The position numbers and the translations under genes are program-made. This document shows, piece after piece, positions 28,569 to 37,418 of a stretch of 64,000 bases of DNA. The number at the start of each line of letters is the position of its first letter. The stretch's first letter is position 1. This DNA comes from an uncultured Collinsella sp. (lineage in GTDB: Bacteria > Actinomycetota > Coriobacteriia > Coriobacteriales > Coriobacteriaceae), in contig CATYDM010000007.1 in NCBI GenBank assembly GCA_958405195.1, positions 4,515 through 68,514 on the forward strand. Reading direction: 5' to 3'. A model generated the notes under the pieces. It did not search any database, was not told the DNA's origin, and saw only the letters and a program-made list of their open reading frames with translations.

Positions 28569-28845
28569 AGCGGAAAGTGTGTCCCAGTTTGAGGCGAGAT
28601 TCCGGGATGCGCTTTCCGCTAGCCATTCATTTGGAAACTGCATCCCATTCCGAACGAGGATTCCGGGATGTACTTTCCGCTTGAGCTGCCATTGGGAAGG
28701 CATATCCCACTCTACGGCTCGATTCCGGGTCGCAGCTTCCGCTTGAGGCGCCATCCGGAAACTACGTCCCAGTCTGAGCGCGGATTCCGGGACGTGCTTT
28801 TCCGCCTGGGCTGCCATCGGGAAAGCGCGTCCCACTCTGCGTCAC
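28569..28845. repeat. Tandem array of ~62-bp hairpin-forming repeats (about 4.5 units)
   Basis: Units begin with ATTCCGGG at 28599, 28660, 28722 and 28784 (periods 61, 62, 62), with a half unit before (28569-28598). Each unit pairs a GGGAYG...TTTCC left arm with a GGAAA...RCGTCCC right arm around GCTTGAGCTGCCAT-like loop, so the array would fold into four hairpins. Units differ at many sites yet keep the arms pairing, as in structured repeats. No coding frame with codon bias is present. Confidence 0.8.
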
Positions 28846-28866
28846 TGAGGCGTTTTCTTTACGCCC

Positions 28867-29109
28867 GCGCCCTGCGCAGAGTTCGATTCTCCGCGGTTGG
28901 GGGAATCCGTTGATGGGTTGAAACCGGGGCAAGACGCCCGATCGGCATCGCATCTATATAGGGCTGGAGCTTTGCGCGGAGAATCCGCGTATTTGCTTCG
29001 CAAATCCGCACCGGCTTCGGCCGCCTGCCGGCGTCCTCGCCCGCTCGCTACAAACGCTTCGCGTTTGCTTAACGCTCGCGCCCTGCATAGAGTTCGATTC
29101 TCCGAGGTA
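28867..29109 (+). other. Duplicated tmRNA T-arm-like fragments
   Basis: GAGTTCGATTCTCCG occurs at 28879-28893 and 29090-29104 inside a 32-bp direct repeat (28 matches, each starting CGCGCCCTGC). The same 15-mer is the T-arm of the nearby tmRNA, but on the opposite strand. The spacer has hairpins such as CGAAGCG types and no gene. This may be a relic of integration events near ssrA. Confidence 0.55.
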
Positions 29110-29121
29110 CGGACTAGAAAT

Positions 29122-29154
29122 AAAAAGGCAGGTAGATACGAATATCTACCTGCC
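29122..29154 (-). terminator. Terminator of ssrA
   Basis: Minus strand: GGCAGGTAGATA, TTCG loop, TATCTACCTGCC, then T5. Perfect 12-bp stem with a stable tetraloop, 9 bases after the tmRNA 3' end. Confidence 0.95.
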
Positions 29155-29163
29155 TGTTACTTA

Positions 29164-29527
29164 TGGTGGAGGCGCGGAGAATCGAACTCCGGTCCACGAA
29201 AGCCCCCTGATTGGCATCTCCAAGCTCAGTCGCTGGTTTAGTCTCGGACGCTTTGCGCGCAGCGACACGCTCGCGGCGTCCTAACCGGTTCGGTCTTAGC
29301 CCGCGCCATACCGATTACGTGCGCGGGAGCATTCCCCTAACATGACGTCGCGCCGGTGTCGGGGAAATCACCGGGTTGACGCGCCGCTATAAACTAAGCA
29401 GCGAGAGCCATAGGCTCAAAAGAAGAGTTGTTGTCAATTCAATTTGACGGTACCCCTGTTTAACGAGGCGAGGAGACCTCGGCTTGCTTCCTCTCTCAGA
29501 GCTATCGTGTCGAAACCAGTCGCCCCC
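29164..29527 (-). ncRNA. ssrA: tmRNA
   Basis: 364 nt. The 5' end GGGGGCGACTGGTTTCGAC and the 3' end GAGTTCGATTCTCCGCGCCTCCACCA form the tRNA-like domain; the 7-bp acceptor stem pairs with one G-U. The encoded tag reads DNNSSFEPMALAA followed by TAG (minus strand, about 29440-29392), with the usual hydrophobic ALAA end; the exact resume codon is unclear. The CCA is encoded. It rescues stalled ribosomes and tags nascent peptides for proteolysis. Followed by a strong terminator. Confidence 0.96.
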
Positions 29528-29766
29528 GAATGTCGGGATAGTCTGGATGGCATCGGGGCTGCAAGCACCCAACAGCCGTCGACTTTTCAAGGAACATGTG
29601 GGGCGAGCCCCGCTTGTGGAGTGTTATCTTACCACGTTCTGAAAGCGGACAGCTGTTCTATGCACGAGCTGTGAAGACCCCAATGTGCGCTGCACTTCGC
29701 ACTTTTGCTACCGATCGTGTCACGTATATTTTCGCCAAGCAAAATTGATCCGTCGAAAGGACCGTT

Positions 29767-30201
29767 ATGGATACCAAGCAGCAACTCGTCAATGCCCTCG
29801 CAGGCCTGGGCTCAACCATTACCGAAGCTATGGATGTCATCGAAGGCTTTGTCCCCTGCGGACATCCCGCCCTCACGGTATCGAACGCACTCGTCGCGCT
29901 GGACGCTGACGATGATGTTGCTCTCGCCCAGCAGCTTGAGACCGTCGAGGGCTTTATCGACCACGTGAGTGAGAACCGCGGAGTGACCGCCTACCACGAC
30001 CTCACGGTCGAGCTCGTGGGCCCCAAGGCCGACCTGCTCGCAGCAATCCGCGAGGTAGGCGCCCTTATGCAGACCACGGGCGTTAAGAACACCCAGGCCA
30101 ACGAGTGGGTCTACCGCAGCCTGGCAGCACTCGCCAGCTCCGACGAAAAGGCAGCCGAGCAGCTCGCAGAAAGTCCCACCATTAAGGCCGAGCTTTTGTA
30201 A
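29767..30201 (+). CDS. Hypothetical protein (144 aa)
   Basis: 144 residues, ATG preceded by CGAAAGGACC. Largely helical and acidic, with no membrane segment or signal peptide: MDTKQQLVNALAGLGSTITE, then a Cys-Gly-His motif at PCGHPALT and an ELVGPKADLLAAIREVG helix. Codon use is like the host core genes, so it is likely a real protein. I do not recognise a family. It is transcribed divergently from ssrA and convergently with the toxin-antitoxin pair. Confidence 0.7.
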   Translation: MDTKQQLVNALAGLGSTITEAMDVIEGFVPCGHPALTVSNALVALDADDDVALAQQLETVEGFIDHVSENRGVTAYHDLTVELVGPKADLLAAIREVGALMQTTGVKNTQANEWVYRSLAALASSDEKAAEQLAESPTIKAELL

Positions 30202-30259
30202 ATAGCAGACGCGGGTCCCTTGGCGCATCGTCGTCCAAGAGGCCCGCAAACAGTTCGCG

Positions 30260-30775
30260 TCAACCGATAGCCGCGCCGCCGCGTTCGGCCAAAGCAAGAA
30301 TCGGCATCATTTGGCGCGGGGTCTTCGCTGCAAGATCGGCATGTTCGAGCAGCTTGAGATCGTTAGTCACCAAGTAATCGACCTGCGCGCGCTTGCACGC
30401 GGCGAGTACCAAGTTGTCCTCGTAATCGCGATGGAGCGCTAAGTATTTGTCGGCCAGCCAAAGGTCCGACACATCTGCACCCACGGCCGTGGCGTTTTCG
30501 GTCATGTTCCGAACAAACGCCAACGCCGCATCGCCAATTGCACGGGCAGACGCCTCGCCGAGTGCTCCCCCGCTGGCAAGAACGCTGCGCTTCAGCTCGT
30601 GTTGGACAACGTACAGCACGTCCTTAGCGATATGCACCGGGAAGAACAGCAACGCCCCCGTCTCCGTCGCCTGCCCAATAAACGCACGCGCGGCAAGCGA
30701 CTCGGCATGGTCGACGCAAAACGAATCGACCCATACGTTGGCGTCCACCATGATCTTGAGAGGCGCCCCACTCAC
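30260..30775 (-). CDS. PIN-domain toxin
   Basis: 171 residues starting at a GTG whose bases overlap the antitoxin stop (GTGA). PIN features: IMVDANVWVDSF (first Asp), and the C-terminal acidic pair HRDYEDNLVLAACKRAQVDYLVTND with the last Asp pair. These residues coordinate Mg/Mn for RNA cleavage. With the preceding gene it forms a type II toxin-antitoxin operon (VapC-like). Confidence 0.85.
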   Translation of the reverse strand: MSGAPLKIMVDANVWVDSFCVDHAESLAARAFIGQATETGALLFFPVHIAKDVLYVVQHELKRSVLASGGALGEASARAIGDAALAFVRNMTENATAVGADVSDLWLADKYLALHRDYEDNLVLAACKRAQVDYLVTNDLKLLEHADLAAKTPRQMMPILALAERGGAAIG

Positions 30776-31125
30776 TGGATCATCCCCTTTTGGCGATAAT
30801 GCTCATCCATGGCGTCGGAATAGATTGTGTCCCAACTGCGATCGTCGGATACGGGCGACGTAGCGATGCCCATATCTGCATAAAGCCGGTCTGCCGCCGC
30901 CCATGATGCGGCGAACGGAGTATCGTGCGCGACGGTCTGCTGCCGGTCGTCGACGGCCGCAAGCACTTCCTCGCACTGCCCGCCACCCTGCGCGACCTTG
31001 GCCACCACCTTTTTGATGAGCTCGGGCAGTGACCCGCCCGAAAGCCGCAGCGCCTCCTCGGCACGGTTCTTGACCTGGCGATCCACGCGAACGTTCACCT
31101 GCGCCATGCCGCTAACAGTACCCAT
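30772..31125 (-). CDS. Antitoxin (RelB/DinJ-like ribbon-helix-helix)
   Basis: 117 residues; the ATG at 31125 follows GAGG by 6-9 bases (ATG 31107, MAQVNVRVD, is an alternative). N-terminus AQVNVRVDRQVKNRAEEAL is the RelB/DinJ ribbon-helix-helix DNA-binding pattern. The C-terminal half, which would wrap the toxin, includes SWDTIYSDAMDEHYRQK. Overlaps the toxin by 4 bases. It likely autoregulates via the repeat at 31157-31187. Confidence 0.85.
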   Translation of the reverse strand: MGTVSGMAQVNVRVDRQVKNRAEEALRLSGGSLPELIKKVVAKVAQGGGQCEEVLAAVDDRQQTVAHDTPFAASWAAADRLYADMGIATSPVSDDRSWDTIYSDAMDEHYRQKGMIQ

Positions 31126-31156
31126 CTCAACCTCACCCTCGACTTTTGCTATCTAA

Positions 31157-31187
31157 GCTAGCACAACTATATATTTCTGCTAGCACA
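31157..31187. promoter_or_regulatory. Candidate operator of the TA operon
   Basis: The 9-mer GCTAGCACA occurs twice, at 31157-31165 and 31179-31187, 22 bases apart (two helical turns), 32 bases before the antitoxin start. Each holds the palindrome GCTAGC. Paired half-sites at this spacing fit an RHH dimer pair. Confidence 0.5.
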
Positions 31188-31263
31188 TGGTCAAACGCAA
31201 AAGGCCTGCATTCTGGCGGCTGCAACACCGCCCAAATGCAGGCCAAAAACTTAAGTAAAAACG

Positions 31264-33339
31264 CTAGCGCAGGTAAGCCTTCGCGTTGCCCAGGCTGTAG
31301 GCGATCGTCGAGCCGTTGTGCAGCAGTGACGACGCCTGCGGAGTAATCATGCCGGTAATACCCAATGCCAACAGCGCCGAGTTGGTGAGCATCACCTTGG
31401 AATACGAACTCGTCAGACGGTCGATAAGCCCCTGACTCATGCGGCGCAGGCGCACGATCGCGGCAAGATCCGTATCGGTCAGGATGATATCGGCGACCTC
31501 CTTGGCGATGTCGCTTCCACCGCCCATTGCCAGCCCCACGTCGGCCAAACCGAGCGCCGGCGAATCGTTGACGCCGTCGCCCACCATGGCAACGTGGCGC
31601 CCCTCGCCCTTAATGCGCTCAACATACGCGTACTTGTCCTCGGGCAGCAGCTCGGCCTTAAACTCGTCGACACCTGCCTCGCGAGCAATACGCTCGGCCG
31701 TGCGCTCCGAGTCGCCCGTGAGCATGACCACGTGCTTAACGCCCAACGCGTGCAAGTCGGCGATGGCCTCGCGGACCCCGGCCTTGAGCGGGTCCTCGAT
31801 ACCGAGCACGCCCACAACGGTGCCATCGACCGCCAGATACAGCGGCGACAGGCCCTGCATCTGGGACTCGATTTGCTCCTTAATGTCGGACTCGAGCTGC
31901 GCGCTCTCGTCCTCGAATACAAAGTGCGCGGAACCGATGATGGCGCGACGCCCTTCAATGGACGAAGCGATGCCGTGCGCCACAATATACTCGACAGCAG
32001 CGTGACGCTCGCGGTGCTCGAGCCCACGCTCGTGAGCAGCGTTGACCACGGCACGCGCCACCGGATGCGGGAAATGCTCCTCCAAGCAAGCGGAAAGGCG
32101 CAGAACCTCGTCCTCGCTCCAGCCATCGGTCGTCAGCACGCAAGCCAAGCGTGGCTGCGCCTCGGTCAGCGTGCCGGTCTTATCAAACACAATGGTATCG
32201 GCCTTGGCAAACGACTCAAAGTACTTCGCGCCCTTAACCATGACGCCCATCTTGGCAGCATCGCTCATGGCGGTCATGACGGCAACGGAACCCGTGAGCT
32301 TGAGTGCACACGAGTAGTCGACCATCAGCGCCGCCGAGGTCTTGATAAGGCTGCGCGTGGTGAGTGCGACCAGACCCGCAAGCAGGAAGTTCCACGGCAC
32401 AATCTTGTTGGCGAGGTCTTCCATGTGCGACTGGCCCTCGGACTTGAGCGAGTCGGCCGTCTGCACGAGCGAGACGATCGAGCGCAGCTTGGTCTGCGCC
32501 GTATTGGCGCGCACGCGCACCAGGATGCTGCCGTCTTCCACGACGGTGCCGGCGAACACGTCGTCGCCCACGCTGCGCTCGACGGCCAGCGGCTCGCCGG
32601 TCAGGGTCGCCTGGTTGACCATGGCGCTCCCCTGCTCGACCACGCCATCGATGCAGATGGACATGCCGGTGCGCACGGCGACCAGATCGCCGGGCTCAAG
32701 CTCGGTCGCGGCAACGCTTACCTCGGTGTCGCCGACGACCTTTTGCGCCTTGTCGGGCACATCGAGCAGAGAGTTGATGAGCTCGTTTTCGCTCATGGCG
32801 CGCGTGTAGTCCTCAAGCAGCTCGCCCACGTTGAGCAGGAACATCGTCTGGCCCGCGGTGTCAACATCACGCTTGACGAACGAGATGCCGATGGCCGAAG
32901 CGTCGAGCACGGGAACGGTCAGGCGCGGCTGAGCCAGCTCATGAAGGGCGGCACGCAAAAATGCCATGTAACCGGCCACGACAAACACCGCACGCAAAGG
33001 CGTCGGCAAGAACCAGCGGCGCGCGTAGTGGGCGCCGATAAGTGTGGCAAGATCCATGACGAGCTTGTGCTTGCGTGGCTCGAGTTGCATCACGTAGCCC
33101 GACTTGGCATCGGCGATAGCTTGAGCATCGAGTGCGCCCAAGGCGTCGAGCACGCTCGCGCGGCGCGGCTCGTCGTACTCCAGCGCCATCTGGCCAATGC
33201 GGCCATAAACGCGCACCTTGTGCACGCCGTCGATATCGCCGCTGAGCTTAAGAAGTGCGTCGAGATCGCTCTCTGGCACAGGACCCGCCAATTGAAGACG
33301 GGTCCTGCCGGGGATCTCGCTAATAATCGAGAATCTCAT
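31264..33339 (-). CDS. P1B-type metal-transporting ATPase with atypical membrane motif
   Basis: 691 residues. Phosphorylation site DKTGTLTE (Asp about 386), TGEP actuator loop and GDGVNDSPAL are present, so it is a catalytically complete P-type ATPase. An HMA-like domain (about 1-70) lacks the CxxC metal site. The membrane motif, normally CPC/SPC/CPH, is here YSCALKL (about 340-346), so metal specificity cannot be read by the usual rules. It is followed (upstream in transcription) by a small DUF6110-like membrane protein. Likely exports a transition metal (inference). Confidence 0.85.
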   Translation of the reverse strand: MRFSIISEIPGRTRLQLAGPVPESDLDALLKLSGDIDGVHKVRVYGRIGQMALEYDEPRRASVLDALGALDAQAIADAKSGYVMQLEPRKHKLVMDLATLIGAHYARRWFLPTPLRAVFVVAGYMAFLRAALHELAQPRLTVPVLDASAIGISFVKRDVDTAGQTMFLLNVGELLEDYTRAMSENELINSLLDVPDKAQKVVGDTEVSVAATELEPGDLVAVRTGMSICIDGVVEQGSAMVNQATLTGEPLAVERSVGDDVFAGTVVEDGSILVRVRANTAQTKLRSIVSLVQTADSLKSEGQSHMEDLANKIVPWNFLLAGLVALTTRSLIKTSAALMVDYSCALKLTGSVAVMTAMSDAAKMGVMVKGAKYFESFAKADTIVFDKTGTLTEAQPRLACVLTTDGWSEDEVLRLSACLEEHFPHPVARAVVNAAHERGLEHRERHAAVEYIVAHGIASSIEGRRAIIGSAHFVFEDESAQLESDIKEQIESQMQGLSPLYLAVDGTVVGVLGIEDPLKAGVREAIADLHALGVKHVVMLTGDSERTAERIAREAGVDEFKAELLPEDKYAYVERIKGEGRHVAMVGDGVNDSPALGLADVGLAMGGGSDIAKEVADIILTDTDLAAIVRLRRMSQGLIDRLTSSYSKVMLTNSALLALGITGMITPQASSLLHNGSTIAYSLGNAKAYLR

Positions 33340-33357
33340 AGTTTGTGCCTGGGAGCG

Positions 33358-33603
33358 TTACTCGGCTGCCTCGTCAGCAGCGGCCTCGCTCTGAGTGATG
33401 TAGGCAGCCTCGGCAACCATGTCGTCGACATTAGCCTTGGCCTGCTCGACCATGTCCTGGTAGCCGTTCTTGATGCGCATGCCGCACGCAATGCCCTGCA
33501 CGCAGGCATTCTTGACCGGAGCGCTGGTAAGCAGCTTGATGCCGGCCGTGCCAAGCAGAAAACCGCCACCGACAAGCAGGGTATTGAACGTCGACTTCTT
33601 CAT
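33358..33603 (-). CDS. Small membrane protein (DUF6110-like) paired with P1B ATPase
   Basis: 81 residues from the ATG at 33603 (MKKSTFNTLL). One hydrophobic segment (LLVGGGFLLGTAGIKLLTS), then a basic patch with KNACVQGIACGMRIKNGY and an acidic helix (EQAKANVDDMVAEAAYI). The pattern fits a family I recall as DUF6110, repeatedly found next to P1B ATPases. The two Cys residues could be metal ligands (speculative). It is first in the operon, 18 bases before the ATPase start. Confidence 0.75.
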   Translation of the reverse strand: MKKSTFNTLLVGGGFLLGTAGIKLLTSAPVKNACVQGIACGMRIKNGYQDMVEQAKANVDDMVAEAAYITQSEAAADEAAE

Positions 33604-33707
33604 GTTGCTTCTCCCTTTTGCCGCACAAGCGCGGCATGGTGCCTTAGCACCCGAGTTCATTAGTTTGCTCGAGCACGCTTTTGAGACTAGTTTAGTCGAA
33701 CTATTAT

Positions 33708-33725
33708 GGTCAACCAAAGTTAACC
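33708..33725. promoter_or_regulatory. Near-palindromic operator upstream of the metal ATPase operon
   Basis: GGTCAACCAAAGTTAACC is a near-palindrome (GGTCAAC/GTTAACC, one mismatch) 105 bases before the DUF6110-like gene. The half-site resembles DtxR/MntR-type boxes (AGGTTA-like), which would suit a metal-regulated operon. This is a weak sequence argument. Confidence 0.4.
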
Positions 33726-33748
33726 TTTGGAAATCTTGCTCCCCTTTC

Positions 33749-35506
33749 CTAAAGCTGCCAGGCAGCCGCCTCCTTTTGCAGCGCTACCATGCGGGCGAAT
33801 TCTCCACCTGCCGCCTTGAGCTGCGCCGGGGTGCCCTGTTCGGCAACCACTCCATCCTTGAGCACAACGATTTTGTCGGCATTTTCCACCGTACGCATAC
33901 GGTGGGCAATAACGATAACCGTCTTACCTGCGAGCAGCCGGGAGAGCGCCTGCTGTACCACGGTCTCGTTCTCCACATCCAAGCTCGCCGTCGCCTCGTC
34001 CAACAGCACGATGGGCGCGTCTTTGAGCAGCGCACGGGCGATAGAGATGCGCTGGCGCTCGCCGCCGGACAGCTTGGAGCCGTTCTCGCCGATCATGGTG
34101 TCGTAGCCCTGCGGCATGCGGATCACAAACTCGTCGCAGTTGGCGGCACGCGCGGCCGCAAGCACTTCCTCATCGGTGGCGTCGCGACGCCCGAGGCGTA
34201 TGTTTCCCATCACCGTGTCGTCAAAGAGCAGCACGTCTTGGAACACGATGGCGTAGTCGCGCAGCAGCACCTCGGGATCCACACTCGCAACATCCACGCC
34301 ACCCACGGTGACCGTGCCTTCGGTGGCATCCCAAAAGCGTGCGGCCAGGCGGCTCACCGTAGACTTACCGGAACCCGAAGGACCGACCAGCGCCGTGACC
34401 TCGCCTTCCTTGGCGGTAAAGCTCACATCGGTAAGAACTTTATCGCCGGCGCGTCCGTCCTCGCCCGCACCATAGCCAAATGCCACGTGATCGAACACCA
34501 CATCGTGGCCCACGGGCTCAAATTTCTCGCTGCCCCGCGCCACAGGCTCTTCCATGATGGAACGCATGCGCTTGGCAGACGACTCGGCGACAAACAGCTC
34601 GGACATTAACATTAACGCCTGGTCAAAGGGCGCATAGATACGGCTCACCATAAGCAGGAAGGCAAATATCACCAAAAAGTCGACCTGCCCGGAGGCGACC
34701 ATCGCGGCACCCGTGACCAGCGTGGTGGCAATGCCCAGACGCAGGATGGCAAAGGCGGAGTTGACCAAAAGCCCGTTAGCGAGCTCGCCCTTGGTGGTCT
34801 CGCGCTCCTCGGCATCGATCACGGCGTTGAGCCCCTCAAGATAATGGGCCTCCTGGTTGGTGGCGCGGATCTCGCGAACGCAGTCGAGCGTCTCTTGAAT
34901 TGCCTCGGTAACCTTGACCTTCTCGGCACGCACGCGATCGAACACCGGAGTCATGGGGCCGCGTGTTAGATACAGCACGGCAAAGGCCACGGGAACGCTC
35001 CAAAACGCCGCAATCGCCAGCTGCCAGCAAAAGAACAGCGACGCCACGAACACAATGGCGCTTGCGATGATGGCACCCCAAAGCTCTCCCAGCACATGGC
35101 TGTAGGCGTGCTCCATAGCCTGGACGTCGCCCATGATGGTCTCGGTTAAATCGGCCAGATCACGACGACCAAAAAACGACAGCGGCAGTTTGCGCAAGCG
35201 CTCGGCGATCTCCATACGCTGCTTGCCGCACTCCTCGTAAAAGATGCAGTAGGTGTAGTAATACTGCTGCCAGTTAGAGGCAAAGAGCATCACGAAAAAG
35301 ACCAGGAGGCCGCCCACGATCGGCAGGGCATCCGGCAGGTCAGCCCCGCTGGCGAGATGCTCGACAAAGCTGGCCATAACCAGGAATAGAAAGCCCATGC
35401 CGGCCATGGTAATGAGATTGGTGAGCGTGGTCCAGAAAATGCCGCGTTTTACGCCGGCGACGCCTTTATCGGATAGGAAATACTTCTTTTGGAATGAGGC
35501 GAACAT
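33749..35506 (-). CDS. ABC transporter permease/ATP-binding protein (subunit 2)
   Basis: 585 residues. Six-helix exporter-type membrane domain (about 20-310), then an ATPase with Walker A GPSGSGKST, signature LSGGERQRISIARAL and Walker B IVLLDEATASLD. Start ATG abuts the stop of the companion subunit. The subunits make a heterodimer. Paired exporter-fold subunits with a linked AraC regulator are typical of the YbtPQ/IrtAB-like siderophore importers, so iron-complex uptake is one possibility; drug or peptide export is another. Confidence 0.9.
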   Translation of the reverse strand: MFASFQKKYFLSDKGVAGVKRGIFWTTLTNLITMAGMGFLFLVMASFVEHLASGADLPDALPIVGGLLVFFVMLFASNWQQYYYTYCIFYEECGKQRMEIAERLRKLPLSFFGRRDLADLTETIMGDVQAMEHAYSHVLGELWGAIIASAIVFVASLFFCWQLAIAAFWSVPVAFAVLYLTRGPMTPVFDRVRAEKVKVTEAIQETLDCVREIRATNQEAHYLEGLNAVIDAEERETTKGELANGLLVNSAFAILRLGIATTLVTGAAMVASGQVDFLVIFAFLLMVSRIYAPFDQALMLMSELFVAESSAKRMRSIMEEPVARGSEKFEPVGHDVVFDHVAFGYGAGEDGRAGDKVLTDVSFTAKEGEVTALVGPSGSGKSTVSRLAARFWDATEGTVTVGGVDVASVDPEVLLRDYAIVFQDVLLFDDTVMGNIRLGRRDATDEEVLAAARAANCDEFVIRMPQGYDTMIGENGSKLSGGERQRISIARALLKDAPIVLLDEATASLDVENETVVQQALSRLLAGKTVIVIAHRMRTVENADKIVVLKDGVVAEQGTPAQLKAAGGEFARMVALQKEAAAWQL

Positions 35507-37333
35507 TTAGGCCTCGCCTCCCTTCGCGACGGCGGTATCCGCGGTCGTAGCAGTAATCTTCCAACTCGCGGCCTGTTCGTATTCGGCCCACATCTTGGCA
35601 TACAGACCCTCTTGGGACAGCAACTCGGCATGGGTACCCGACTCCTGCACGCTGCCCTGGTTGAGCACCACGATTTGGTCTGCGCCCACTACAGTCGAGA
35701 GTCGGTGCGCAATCATAATGACTGTGCGACCAGCCGCCAGCTTGCTAAAGGCGCGCTGGATGAGCGTCTCGTTCTCGGGATCGGCAAACGCCGTGGCCTC
35801 ATCGAGCACCACGATAGGCGCGTCTTTAAGGATCGCGCGGGCGAGTGCCACGCGCTGGACCTCGCCGCCCGAAAGATATGCTCCGCCGGCACCGAGCATG
35901 GTATTGATGCCCTGTGGGAGCTTGGCCACAATGTCGTCGCACTGAGCTGCGGAGAGGGCCGCACGCACTTCGTCGTCAGTGGCCGTAGGCTTGGAGGCGC
36001 GCACGTTATCGGCAAGTGTTTGCCGGAACAGCTGGTTGGTCTGGAACACGAAGGCGACCTGGCCCATAAGCTCGTGCGGATCCATATCGCGAACGTCCAC
36101 ACCGCCTACGAGCACTCGACCCGAGGAGACATCCCAAAAACGCGGGATCAGGCTTGCGCAGGTTGACTTGCCGCCGCCCGAGGGACCCACCAGGGCGAGA
36201 GTGCTACCCGCGGAAACACTGAAACTCACATGGCTAACGGCAGGTGCTTCGGCGCCCTCGTACGTAAAGCTCACGTCCTCAAATCGCACGTCGCCGCCGG
36301 CAGGGTGCTTGGGTTGGGCGGACACGGAGAGCTGCTTGGAATCCATGACGCTTCGAATACGAGCCAGCGAATCGGCACTCATCTGAGAGGCCTCGCCCAC
36401 AAACATGAGCTTGGTCATGGCCGTCGGCACCACGGCCGAAAATATCGCGTAAAACGTGAAGTTGGCCATAAAATGCGCGAAGTCCGTCTCGCCCGGCGCC
36501 AACAGCAACGCCACGGGCAGCAGGAATGTCACAAGGCCATTGAGCGCGGTAAGGTTGAGCACCTGCGGACCTCGGCAGAACGTGCCCGCATAGTTTTGTG
36601 CCATGTCGGCGTATTCGGCGATCGCATCGTGGAAAGCCTTAAAGGAGTAGACCGTCTGCTGAAACACCTTGACCACGGGGATGCCTCGTACGTATTCGGT
36701 GCCGGTCTTGTTCATCTTGACCAGCGCCCCCATGTAGGCCTTCATAAACTCGCCGCCCTTGCCGCCCATCATGGTGGCCATGGCGCCAAACGAAACGACG
36801 ACCGAGATAAGGCATGCCGCGCCCAAGCGCCAATCGAGGGCGAAAAGCAATACGAGCAGGCCCACGACCATGGCGGCGGCGCCTGCGATATCGGGCAGCA
36901 TGTGCGCGAGCAGGGTCTCGGTGGAGGCGGCGCATCCGTCTACAATACGGCGCAGCTCACCGGTGGCGTGCGTGTCAAAATAGCCAAGCGGCAGCTTAAG
37001 CAGGTGCTCGCTCGTAGTCTTGCGGATATTGGACGCGCAGCGAAACGCGGACAGATGCGTGCACATGAGCCCCACGAAATAAGCTACGATGCTTGCCAGG
37101 GCAAACCCCACGGCCCACCAACCGTACATCGCGATGTTAGTGGCTTCGCTCCAGTTAGGTGCCACGGCAATCAGATCGCGCGCGACAAGCCAAATGCACA
37201 CGTACGGGCCAAAGCTCAGCAGCTGCGAGAGCGCCGAGAGCGCCATGCCCAAATACGTTAGGAATTTACGGTCGCCGGCATATGCAAGCAGCTCGCCGAT
37301 ACCGCCGCCTTCCCTTTTTGATCCCTTTGCCAT
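35507..37333 (-). CDS. ABC transporter permease/ATP-binding protein (subunit 1)
   Basis: 608 residues, ATG preceded by AAAGGA. Exporter-type membrane domain followed by an ATPase with Walker A GPSGGGKST, signature LSGGEVQRVALARAI and IVVLDEATAFADPENE. The unusual FADPENE after Walker B recurs in IrtAB/YbtPQ-type transporters in my recollection. First gene of a two-gene operon, transcribed divergently from the AraC-type regulator, which probably controls it. Confidence 0.9.
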   Translation of the reverse strand: MAKGSKREGGGIGELLAYAGDRKFLTYLGMALSALSQLLSFGPYVCIWLVARDLIAVAPNWSEATNIAMYGWWAVGFALASIVAYFVGLMCTHLSAFRCASNIRKTTSEHLLKLPLGYFDTHATGELRRIVDGCAASTETLLAHMLPDIAGAAAMVVGLLVLLFALDWRLGAACLISVVVSFGAMATMMGGKGGEFMKAYMGALVKMNKTGTEYVRGIPVVKVFQQTVYSFKAFHDAIAEYADMAQNYAGTFCRGPQVLNLTALNGLVTFLLPVALLLAPGETDFAHFMANFTFYAIFSAVVPTAMTKLMFVGEASQMSADSLARIRSVMDSKQLSVSAQPKHPAGGDVRFEDVSFTYEGAEAPAVSHVSFSVSAGSTLALVGPSGGGKSTCASLIPRFWDVSSGRVLVGGVDVRDMDPHELMGQVAFVFQTNQLFRQTLADNVRASKPTATDDEVRAALSAAQCDDIVAKLPQGINTMLGAGGAYLSGGEVQRVALARAILKDAPIVVLDEATAFADPENETLIQRAFSKLAAGRTVIMIAHRLSTVVGADQIVVLNQGSVQESGTHAELLSQEGLYAKMWAEYEQAASWKITATTADTAVAKGGEA

Positions 37334-37418
37334 GAGATTCCTTTCTAACGGCTTGAGAGTTAACCGTATTCAACTTATCATTGATGTGTTAGCCATGGCT
37401 CAAAATCAAGCCAGGCGT

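Noticed and set aside
28569..28845. Possible CRISPR array
   Set aside because: Repeats are imperfect along their full 62 bases, with no constant repeat/unique spacer pattern and no cas genes nearby.
31594..33663. Plus-strand open frame opposite the P1B ATPase (689 codons)
   Set aside because: No coding motifs; the minus strand holds DKTGTLTE and GDGVNDSPAL.
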